Source: Owenia fusiformis
Taxonomy: Eukaryota > Annelida > Polychaeta > Sabellida > Oweniidae
Length of the DNA: 64,000 bases
Reading direction: 5' to 3'
Assembly: GCA_903813345.2 (NCBI GenBank)
Contig: CAIIXF020000001.1
Location: 3,660,001-3,724,000 of the forward strand
Shown here: in pieces, positions 34,929 to 46,200 of the stretch
Layout of the letters: each line of letters opens with the position of its first letter
Position numbering within the stretch: position 1 is the stretch's first letter
The notes under the pieces: model-generated
The model's database searches: none
Seen by the model: only the letters and a program-made list of their open reading frames with translations
What the model was told of the DNA's origin: nothing
Made by a program: the position numbers and the translations under genes

Positions 34929-35351
34929 GGTTTTGACAGAAATTTACTAAGTAGCATCTAAAAACAGAAGATGTGAGTAGCTTCCAGAATTCTATCGTAT
35001 TCGGGGATTCCCCATTCCGTCATCTCTCGCATCATCTCCAATCAAATTGCAGGATGCGATCACGTGAACAATCATGAGCATGTGCTCTCTCAGGGCTGCG
35101 CATGCGCAACGTAAAATTTGAAATCGTGGAAATGGCGAAACTACAGCAAACATTGGGATATTCAGTTCAATGGCAAATGAGGCCTGTTTATAAATTTTTT
35201 TTCGAATGTGCCAATATGAAACGTCATCTTTGGGAAATCTCCCCCCCCCCCCCCGATCTAAAGATTTCCAAATGAACTTAAAAAAACAGTTGCTCTCATG
35301 CAGAAATCACCGGAGATATCAAACGCTACTTCGTAAATTTCTGTCAAAACC
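34929..35351. mobile_element. MITE in the POLR2K 5' intron
   Basis: Inverted 27-bp ends (GGTTTTGACAGAAATTTACT... and its near-perfect complement). The interior carries an NRF1-type GCGCATGCGC (about 35099) and a 14-C tract (35241-35254). Confidence 0.65.
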
Positions 35352-36039
35352 ATCATTTTGATTTTTTTGCTTGAAAATGTCAACTCATGGATAAAACCAA
35401 TGTCCTGATCTACACAGAAGCAGCTGATAATTTACACTTATAGGGAACATTCGGAGGTATAAAGTAAGCAGATGAATTCAGTATTTCAGTTTCTGCCATT
35501 ACGATTATCCAGCGGTCTATTGTTAGCGACCAAAGGCTAGTCTATATATCAGACCAGTGCAGCCTTTGAAATAGTAAGTTGTCGCTCATGTGGCTAGAAT
35601 ATCGGCCACATTCTCTGAGCAGTTTATTTGTGAATTCTTTGGCGAAGAAGCCTGCACTGAACAATTTGCTAGGAGATTGCGGAAGATTATAACTTGGAAG
35701 CTGGGACCGAATTCTTGTGTTGATATCGCTAGAATATCTGCCACTTTCAGCTCGTTCGTGCATTCTTTGCTTAAAAATGAGTTGGAACCTTGGGATCCAC
35801 TCCTCCTTGTCGATCAGGCGGGTATAAAAACCACAACTTTCAACATGATCGATGATGCAAAAATGAAGAAAACTTGTTCCAATGTTTGTTTCAAATAACT
35901 TCTGCCCATTCTTCTCATGTATTTATCGATCAAACGTCAAGATAAGAACTATGAACCCGACAAATTAAAATAAACTGCAGAATGACAGAATTATGACATA
36001 AATACTCAATTAAACGGGAAAATAAACAACAAAAAAATA

Positions 36040-36250
36040 CTCACACGGCGAAAACGACGCACAGACTAACTTCCTGTTTAGATCTCGCGAGACTTCATAT
36101 TGCAATTTGATTGGTTCTTTAAAAAATTGGCTCAAAGTTTAAAAAAATTTGAAGCGCGCAGAAGAGTACATCAAATAAAGCAGTAAAGCAGATACAAAAC
36201 GTTACTTTTACAAAATATAAGATTGCATGAGGGTGGTCACCAGTATAATG
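36040..36250. promoter_or_regulatory. Candidate bidirectional promoter of POLR2K and the FBXO5-like gene
   Basis: Within 60 bp lie an ETS site (ACTTCCTG, 36069-36076), the palindrome TCTCGCGAGA (36083-36092) and a CCAAT box (ATTGG, 36110-36114). Splice donors point away on both sides: minus strand CCGT|GTGAGT ending at 36045, and plus strand TATAAT|GTAAGT ending at 36249. This arrangement is typical of a divergent housekeeping promoter with two non-coding first exons. The donors are seen; the transcripts are inferred. Confidence 0.5.
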
Positions 36251-37363
36251 TAAGTATATTTTATAAAAATTACCATTGATCACTTCAAAAATAGCCTACA
36301 GACATCTTCAAAATTGACCCAGAATTATTGAATGATGCCAATTTTTATTCCCTCCTTTTTCAGTTCAAAGTTTGTTTACTTGAATTTCTGAATTCACAAA
36401 TATCAAAATAATGAGGATACATACTGCAAAGATTGTAATCATCTTAGTGGAAACTCTATGAACAGCACGTGTATACAGCATAGTGAGTTGTATACTTATT
36501 ATAATCATGGGCTTTCAGTTTCAATTCTGTGAAAGTTTCACTCCTATCAAGGAGTGAAAAAAATAGGAGTGTAGAAGTCTAGCAAAAATAGAAGACCTTC
36601 TAGCCTGAGCTAAGCTACCAAAACATCTATCCTTTATAATATACGAGACCAGAGGCCAAATGATGCCCAAACTAGCCTACAAAACAAACCAAAATTTAGG
36701 CCCTGCACATATGTTTCTATTTTTTCACATACTATTGCAATATGGAAATTCAATTGCTTATGTTTTAAATTCAAAGTATTCAATAAAATTTTGACTCAGA
36801 CTGTATAATAGACAATACTCTGAGTGTGACACAACCGTTCATATTCAAAAGTTACTATGACATTGATCACAAGCGCAGCAGATTTGGAAGAGATTAGGTC
36901 AACTTCTATATCAGTGTATATGGGAATGCATGTATGTAGATTAAGGTGGCCCCATTTACCACATATGTTGAGACTATTATGGCCTCATTTCATAGCATAA
37001 ATGAGTGTCACTAGATTACTCAAGCTTATGTAAAATGATTTAACTGGAGATTAAATTGACTGAGCTAGGAGGAAATGCAGTATGCCACTCGACTTTTTTG
37101 TGAATTTGAAGTCATGTCTGCACTTCACAGTTCAAAATCAACTTCAGTAGTCATAAGAAACCACCTTTAATTTGCCTCACTGATCTTTTATTGTTTCTCA
37201 AATTATTTCTTTCAAAATTAGGAAATCAGGGTGATAAGCAGGGAAATTTTGATGGGAATTTCAATCACAAAAAATAACGAGTGACAACTTACACTTCCTC
37301 CATGTGTAGTAGGCCTAGATATCAATCCAAAATGAATGTATGAACATGCTTTCAATTAAACAG

Positions 37364-39928
37364 GACAGTCTTGGCTCTGATGAAGTTATGAGTGCTGACT
37401 CAACACCAGGCCTAAGGCAATGGTAAGCCAACACCACTTTAACATACAGTATGGTACAGGTTCACTCCTTAGATATTGCCAATCACAATCCTTCTCTGTT
37501 TTAAATCTAAATCATTGTTTCATTTGATGCATTTCAGGGATGGTAGAACCACTGTTCCTCAAGTGGTAGTGTCCACAGAGGATGACGCCACATACACAGA
37601 TGCTACCACCACAGTTGTTACCCATCATGTCATAGAGCCTGAACATAACCTTATGGCTCTGTTCCACAACAACTTTAACAAGTCTAGAAGTGTTAGCACA
37701 AGTACGCCATATGTTTCTCGGACTATAGAATCTAACTTACAGCACAGTCCAAGTGGTGAAGTTCCTATCATGTCTCTTGGATACTTCAAGGTAACTGATG
37801 ATCCGCATAATGACAGTTGTTTCAAAGACACTGAACCCATTGATGATAAAAATGCACATTTAGTTCACATGGAGAGTGGTTCCATTACACATGGTTTTGA
37901 AAGTGATGCTATTTGCTCTACAAAAGTGAAGTCTGTATCCATATCCAATAACTTTACTGTTACAAGTAACGATTCTATGGCCTCATACACCATTACAACA
38001 AAGACTCTAGGTACACCAAATGAAGACGCTCGATGTAAAAAACATTTAGACCAGAATTACTCAATAGACTCTGGACATGGAAGTTATGACTCTGGATTGC
38101 CCGAGAGCTTAGATGGGACATCACATTTAGATACATTTGATAGTCACTCATTTATAAGTAGCAATAACTCTTACAGCACAAATGTAGAACAGTCCCAACA
38201 TAGTATAAACTCTCCACAATCTCCTTCGTCAGATGATTTGTGCATCCAATACTCAAAAACAACAGAGTCAATCATAACCTCAAAGCCTCCTATATCTCGA
38301 ACCGTACCTATTTCTGTGGTGGATAAACACAGATGGACATCCACCCCTCAAGATAAATCTGACTACAAGCTAAAGTCAACCCCTGTGCAGTCATCATCAC
38401 ACCATGCATGGAATGAACATTCACCGATTTTGAGTCCATACCAAGACCAAATTTTAAAGAAAATGATGTCACACTTTTCTCCACCAGAGCCAGATCGTTT
38501 GATTGGTCGAAAGATGGGATTAGATGATGTGGATATCTTAGCTGAACTTGATGCACGAAATATCTCTGCTGTATCAACCATATTAGCATATATACCTACT
38601 GAAGATCTTTGCAAGTAAGTACTACAGGCATATTATTGTGATTAATACCACATCTTTTCAGACCTTTGCTCATGATTTAAGCTGAAATGTACTCTCTACT
38701 CAACCTTATATATATTAACTTTGTATCATTCAATAGAGTGATCTAGAATCTAGATGCCTTCCATACATAAATCTCCCCAATATTCTACTTTCTAACATTT
38801 TTCAATTTGTGACCAACATTTCTGTAGTTCTTTATGTTGAGGCTAATGTGATATTGTAATGGACACACTTTTTCTAGTAAAATTGCTCATTTGAAAGATT
38901 GTTCTACATCGCATTTTCTAATTTTGTTTCTAGGATCTGCTTGGTGAGTCAGACTTGGAGAACTATTTGTTACACAGACAAGAGAGCCAACATAAGACGA
39001 CTCACATATCTAGAAAAAACAAATGGAAAGGTAAGACACTTGGCCAGAATTGAGATGTTCTATTATCACAAGATGATATGTTAAACTTCATTAAGATTTT
39101 AATGTGAGTACCACACATGGACAAGGTATTTTTGTCACAATGAAACTGTTGACGAGATGAACAACAATTTTTTGGGATAGTTTATCATAAAATACACTTT
39201 AATATGTAAAAATGTAAAAATAACTGCTCAACTAACCCTTGAAAGTCCTGTTGTCTTCATGTTCAGTTGTATTTTGTAGGAAAACCCATCAACTAAGGGC
39301 TATGCAGAGGTGTCAAAAGAGAATCTTTCCCATCATGCACCAGCAGAGCAACGTCATCCATTGATTACCCGCCAAGTATTAGGTGAAAACTCTCCAACCA
39401 AAGAACCACCAGCCACTCCTCTGGACAACTTCACTAAGGTGAGATAAGCTATCCAAAATAAATCACATATATTAAGATGCTTTGGTAAACCAGTGGTTTC
39501 TCACTTGAGGTTAATATCAATATCATAATAAATATACTGATAAACATGATAATTCATGATGCTGATTTGGGGAAGGTGTAAAAGTCCATTACATTATATT
39601 AAACAAAAACACAAATTTTAACTCAAGTCCAAGTATAAACCATACATAAAACTTATATCTGTATTCTGTATTTCAGGTTAGATCCGTAGCTAAAAATTTA
39701 AAGAACTTTGAATCTCTCAAAAGATGTCCTCGGTGTCAAAGTCCTTCAAGATATTCTGAGGCTGAGGAGCGGGCGAATTGTACAACAAAATCCTGCAAAT
39801 ATGATTTTTGTACTCGCTGTTTGTGTGACTTTCATGGTGCTAGTCCCTGTCCATCAATGATAACCAAGAGGTCAAAAAAGAATACAGTAAACAGCAAGAA
39901 AAGTAAGCAGCGTTTACGTCGATTATGA
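37364..39928 (+). CDS. FBXO5: Early mitotic inhibitor (Emi1/Emi2; F-box only protein 5/43)
   Basis: Exons: 37364-37422 (likely start ATG at 37388), 37538-38614, 38934-39030, 39280-39438, 39677-39928. From the 37388 ATG this gives 539 residues. The family inhibits the APC/C ubiquitin ligase in the cell cycle or meiosis. Visible landmarks are a beta-TrCP-type degron DSGHGS (189-194) followed directly by a second DSG, the diagnostic block DRLIGRKMG (331-339), an F-box-like region to about 395, and the zinc-binding region with C473, C476, C491, C496, C501, C504, H509 and C514. The C-terminus ends LRRL, the basic RL tail that docks on APC/C. It is homologous to both vertebrate paralogues FBXO5 and FBXO43, so the symbol is nominal. 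The first exon reads open in frame upstream of 37388 only back to its acceptor (weak tract, TTCAATTAAACAG), so an upstream coding exon is not excluded. Confidence 0.9.
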
Positions 39929-40951
39929 TGATGTGGTTTGGAATACCACACTAAGTTATCCAAAGGTGCTTAGGATCTGCTGGCTGGATCTGTGATATTG
40001 GAATCAAGGACAGTGGTGATACAGTGACACAATGAAACACTGAACAGTGGATGGAGTCTGGGAGTGGAGAGAATTATACAATACATCTCCAAAGTAAATT
40101 CAGGGTTTTCGAGCTCATTCAAACAAGCTCATGTTTTTATACAATTTTATATTTTTTACACTGTTTGAAATGAGTTTTAGTAATTTTATGAAAAGTTTGT
40201 TTTTGGAGCGGAAAACTCTATGTGATGTTAAAAAGTGCTGTATCAAGTTTCTGATCTCTCTGTTGCATAAAACTTGATAACCCTTGTGTTTGAAGAAAAC
40301 AATGGGGAGGACACAGACTTGATGCTAGTCAATGCAATGTTTGTCATAATTTGTCTGTTTGACTGTCACATAAGCATGGATGTGACATGTGATGATGCAT
40401 GACACTAATTGCATTCTGTTAAATCATTGTTATTAGCTTGTTGCCATAGATAATATTGACAAAGTAATTAATTAATTTATTACAAACAAATCAATACTGT
40501 ATTTATTTTACTTAGTTTGATTGCATAGTTTGGCACAGACAATATATCAGATCAGACAATTCAACTATCATTTAGTTTTTTAAATTACACTTTCATCGTC
40601 TGATTTTTTTGTCCATTTGCATCAATGCATAGATCATTTTATGATAAATAACTACAAATAGCATGTTTTAAAAGTAAATATATATCATTCCTATATCAAG
40701 GACAAATAATTGTAGAACTAAATGGAATATAATGAGTATGACATGTCCTCTTCATATATTCTCTTCATATTAAGCTATATGTTACAAATACCGGTGTGTT
40801 CAAAACTGATATCTGCATATTTTAAGAAAGATAGGAAATCAGCAGTACTTTGATGGAATTGGATCATGTGACCTTTGATTGGTGAGTGAGTGCCTGCCTG
40901 TAAAAGTCAATTCTGACATCAACATACTTCAATTTCACATCACAATTCCAA

Positions 40952-40957
40952 AATAAA
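40952..40957 (+). terminator. Possible FBXO5-like polyadenylation signal
   Basis: AATAAA lies about 1.0 kb after the stop at 39928, before the repeat element that starts near 41.07 kb. It is a plausible 3' end, though not the only AT-rich candidate. Confidence 0.35.
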
Positions 40958-41068
40958 ATAATTTTAAATATCTGATGAAACCCATTTTGTATGTTTAAAT
41001 GCTTCATCAATACTGAGAAGTTTATAAATTCTCAATATGAATAAGGGGTACTTTAATTTAAAAGTTAT

Positions 41069-42168
41069 ACAAGGCATTAACATGACAAAATGTCACCACC
41101 TAGTTGCTCACAATATTATGAGTTCAAACTTAAGTCAGATTTGAATTTCTGAGAGCTTGTAAAGTCAAATTTGAACTTCTGAAAAGATGTAGATGATTTT
41201 GAAAAAAAAATTTGGTCAATTTGAAGCAAGTTGAAAACAGACCTTTTTGACCTTTTTTGACCTTGAGAAGGTCATTAAAGGTCAAATGTCAAATCTGAAG
41301 TCAGATTTGAATTTCTGAGAACATGTAGATGATTTTGAAGAAAAAATTAGTCAATTTGAAGCAAGTTGAAAAAAGACCTTTTCGACCTTTTTGGACCTTG
41401 AAAGGTCATTGAAGGTCAAATGTCAAATCTAAAGTCAAATCTAAAGTCATATTTGAATTTCTGAGAACATGTAGATGATTTTGAAAAAAAATTTAGTCAA
41501 TTTGAAGCAAGTTGAAAACAGACCTTTTTTGACCTTGAGAAGGTCAAATGTCAAATCTAAAGTCATATTTGAATTTCTGAGAACATGTAGATGATTTTGA
41601 AAAAAAATTTAGTCAATTTGAAGCAAGATGAAAAAATACCTTTTTGACCTTTTTTGACATTCAGAAGGTCAAATGTCAAATCTAAAGTCAGATTTGAATT
41701 TCTGAGAACATGTAGATGATTTTGAAAAAAAAAATTAGTCAATTTGAAGCAAGTTGAAAAAAGACCTTTTTGACCTTTTTTGACTTTGAGAAGGTCAAAT
41801 GTCAAATCTTAAGTCAAATCTAAAGTCAGATTTGAATTTCTGAGAACACGTAGATGATTTTGACAATTTTTTTTAGTCAATTTGAAGCAAGTTGAAAACA
41901 GACCTTTTTGACCTTTTTTGACCTTGAGAAGGTCGTTGAAGGTCAAATGTCAAATCTTAAGTCAGATTTGAATTTCTAAGAACACGTAGATGATTTTGAA
42001 AAAAAATTTGAAGTCAGTCTAAACAGTATTTGTTAAGTTATAGGAAGTTGTAAGAAATTGTTACAGACGCCGGACGCCAACCGCCGGACGCCAACCACCA
42101 ACCGCCGGACGCCGTCGCAAAAAAACGGAGACCATAACAATATGTCACCACTTTTGGTGGTGACATAA
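41069..42168. mobile_element. 1.1-kb element: GGTCA tandem array with CACCACC/GGTGGTG ends
   Basis: Head GGCATTAACATGACAAAATG then TCACCACC; tail CACCACTTTTGGTGGTGACAT. Between lie about seven units of 115-150 bp, each with TTGAATTTCTGAGAACATG, TCAATTTGAAGCAAGTTG and repeated GACCTTTTTGACC, then GACGCCAACCGCCGG repeats. Short forms occur at 455-580 and 34.5 kb. Lies between the convergent FBXO5-like and TSEN34 genes. Confidence 0.65.
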
Positions 42169-42748
42169 AAACAGAAACCATACATTATGCCATGTTCATT
42201 CCCAATCAAAGTTCACTTGATGTCTATGCCTCACTAGATACCACAATATCCAATAGATAAGTAACACATATTCTGCATCATGAAATTTGCTCAAATGAAA
42301 ACTACAATATAGATAGATTACTAAGTGTATTACTTTATAGTATAAGAGTAAGACTGCATGAGATTACTGCTATAACATAAGACAGATATAATGTATTCAT
42401 TTTATATGCATCAATTTAGGAAATAAATAAACTTTTACAATATATAAAGATGGTCTATTGTTCATCTTATTATGTTTTAAGGTTGGTAACATACATATAG
42501 GGAGCTCTAAAGTGCATAACATCTCATAAAAATATGATATTATACTGTAACAGGTATTTGAATCTATTACTAATGGTATCAATTTCCTCCATCATTGACA
42601 GTTGAAATTACCTTTGTTTATGTTATTGTAAAAAGCAGCCATCTAACAATTAAGGAAGTTGAATGCACCCAATGATGAAGTAAAAATACTATAATTGTTA
42701 TCTAATGAACTTTTCATGTCATCTTGTACAAATTAACTGGACTAATAC

Positions 42749-42754
42749 TTTATT
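42749..42754 (-). terminator. Possible TSEN34 polyadenylation signal
   Basis: AATAAA on the minus strand (TTTATT on plus) is the first clear hexamer I noticed after the TSEN34 stop, about 535 nt downstream. It implies that the convergent FBXO5-like and TSEN34 transcripts do not overlap. Confidence 0.3.
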
Positions 42755-43288
42755 ATGTCATTAGATATTTGCATAAAGCTCATGATCGTTCAAGTGTACA
42801 ATTCAACTTACTTATGGACATGATGATCCCATGAAAATAAGGCACAAGCAAGCATGATGGGATATTTAGGTGATTTCATTTAAGAGTTTGAATTGTTACA
42901 AAGATGGCTCTCACTTCAAAGATTTTATATTTTGAAACGTAAATGATAAGAATACGTTGATGAAATTGAAAAATACATATGAAAAATGTTATCTTTGACA
43001 TTCCATCTTTGCAATAGTGTTATTATATTTTAAATCAACCCTGATATTTACCCGATTGCTCTTTGACATCATGTAGCACGCTGTAAAAAGCATCCTTGGT
43101 GAAACCTACTTCATAGCAATGCAGATTTTAAAAGCATTTAGTTCTTTTTGGCCTAAAATATTGCCTTTAACATAAATAGCCCAGTGTGCAGAGTACAAGA
43201 GCAATGGTGATTTTGTGAACACATACTACAAGCTTTTGATCACAAAATAGGTATTAAAACCTCGGAATATGTAGAAGCTCAACATGTA

Positions 43289-46200
43289 TCAACTTATGCC
43301 AGTCCACTTCAAAGACGTGTAACATAGTTGGTCATTATCGTCTATTGAGCACAAAACTACTGTCTTTTTCACATTGGATCCAAGACGAGCCATGGCAACC
43401 ACATCAAGTGCTGACATCTTTTGCTTGTATGGTAGGCACTTAACAATATAGAACGAATGGAACACTGCAACGTCACCTGCAAATAGAGAGACAGAACAGA
43501 GTATGAGTAAGATATGTTATTTCTGATGCTGGTAGAACACAAAGCTTCAAAATATGTTCTCTGAAAAAGCGAGTTGTTTTAACAGTGAACAACTCATTTG
43601 TATAAACAATATTAAAAATCCTAAATATTTTATAAGATTGCTTACAATTCTAGTGAGGCTCTTTGTAGGTAATAAATAGTCTGTTTAACCTTATTTTAAA
43701 TCCATAATATGAATGATTAAAGCTGCTATTTGCCCCGAAACACAATCTTGGGTTGTTTCGGGGGTGAACTTTATCATTTTGAGCTTAATGAAAGATTACA
43801 GAATGATGAACAAATGGGGCAAATCTTGTGTACAGATACTCACGATAAATGTGTCATTACAAAGATTGTTCATTGAATTGCTTCGATTGTCGACAACGAT
43901 ATAATTTTTGGAAAGTTTCTAAATTAAGAATGTGACGTCATTTCCGAATTATAGCATTCAACATAAGTAGCGTTTAATTACTTCCATCATCAATAATAAG
44001 TTGGTAGCCCTGCGGTAGAATACTCCCTCAGCAGGCACCAGGTTCGAAACCCGCATTCACTTTTTTATTTTTTTAACTAAATGATTGTTCTTTGATATTA
44101 CGCAGAAAAAAACAAGGCACAGGACGTGAACGAGATCACACCATCAAATAGGCAGACACTATGAACCAGGAAAACTGTTCTCCTATTATGTTTACAAATT
44201 TCAAGAACAAGAAAACAAGATGGCCGCCCAAAAGTTAATCAGCTCTAGTACTTGATATCCTCTATCATTTATTTCCAAAATTCCAAAATTTGAAGGAAAT
44301 TCGATGAGCGGTTTTCCTGAAATGGCGATGACAAGATTTTTCGAAAAACCTTCAAAATGGCCGCCAGAAAACAAGATGGCCACCCAAAAGTTAATCAGCT
44401 CTAGTACTTCATATGCTCTATCATCTCTGCGAATTTGGAGAAAATCTGATGAGCAGTTTTCCTTAAACAGCGATGACAAAAAGCGGGACGATCACGACCA
44501 CGACCAGTATGATGACTATATCCCACCGATACATAAACTTTATATTAGAGCTTGAAAATGTAAAAAATACATGTCAACATACTGTGTTTTGGAGCGATGT
44601 GCAGGTTTAAAACAACAAAATTTCAGTTCATTGTTAAATACCTTGATAACAAAGATAAGAACAGTTTATATTGACACAGACTGGACTGCTTCATTACTTC
44701 TGAATCATTTGTATGAATCGTGTATAACGCTGATTGTAAAAATGATAAATCTGTGTCAAAAATTCAATAATTGGGATCATAGATCCCGGCCAGATTTTTT
44801 TGTAGTAGAATCAGTAGCTCAATAATATTTCCTCAAGATGAGACACCTCAGAAAATTTCAAATTTTAAAATGACGATTCGGCAGCCATTTCTGAAAAATA
44901 TGAGACAAATCATACCTCATTCGAAGGGTCTTGTTATTCTTTACCTTTTTTATCACCAATGGCCGTTATTCAAGCAATACTGCGTTGATAAGAGGCCAAA
45001 ACAGTGATATTTTATCGCCGGACTCTTGTCTGTCCAAATCTGAATGTTGCTCCCGTGGTTCCAGAAATGTGACGTCATCATTACAATGATATTTGGACAC
45101 ACAAGAGTCCGGATTTCGTGAAAAATATTCGCCGTATTGAAAGTCAAATAACTGCATCCATAGGTTATTTACTCGAACCAAACAAGTAGAAATAGAAAGA
45201 TGAAGATCTCAGCTATAAAATAAGTGCAAAATCTGTCACGGGGAAACAGGTACCATTTTGTATAAGGAACGTTTTGAAAGGTGGTCACTTTTTTTTCGAA
45301 ATTTTCCAATTTAGTGTCGTATCTTCTGTATTATTCTTTGAGCCTATGATCCTACTACAAAACGATCTGGCCAATATCTGTGATTGGGATAAAAATTATT
45401 TTGTTATGATGATAAACATGATTTTATCAGATTGACTTGACATGCTCATTGTGAGGAAGAAATGATTAATTATTCAATTGAGTTGTAACTATGAAAATAA
45501 TATGACATACAATGGTGGCTTGGATTGACAATATCATAACTAGAAAATGGCGACTCCACAGAGTAGCAAATCCTAACGAATAAATAAATTATTATACATC
45601 TGAAATATGTCACAATATGATTTTTCAGTTTTTTCAATTCATGTTGAGTTTTACAATGTCTCGAAATTATACATAATCTCTGCACACCCGGTGATCGTGA
45701 AAATGGGACGGAGGGGGGAGCAAGCAATTTCTGGTAGAAAAATGAACAAATCTGCAAAAATTATTTTTTCAAGAAAAGGTTTATGATTTAATTGCTAAAC
45801 GAATAGGCGCACGGTATGATAAAATATGTCGCGTATTCTACGAATTTTTTTTGGCCGATTCTCTTCTTAGGTATAAGATCTATTAAAAAATTAGTACCAT
45901 GGGTACTGGGCTCACATGGTCACATTTTTTGCTGATTTTTTGTTACAAAATTATTTCAAGCCATCTGTCTCTCAGTCAATTAAAATGGCTGAAAAAAAAA
46001 CGGATATAATTTTTTGCCAATAATTTGTAACAAAATTATTTCATACAACTACTCTTTACAGTGACATGGCTTTTTGCAATGCAAGACACCTAAAATTATT
46101 TGTAAAGCTAGGAAATGGGCCAAAATTGAATTTCGCGAGACAAAAATGGCGACCATTTTGAAATCAGGCAAGCTTTTGAACCAGGAGTCATAGGGGAGTT

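Noticed and set aside
35590-35898. 102-residue plus-strand ORF with two ARISATFS copies
   Set aside because: No recognised domain or splice signals; it overlies an internally duplicated non-coding repeat in the POLR2K leader intron.
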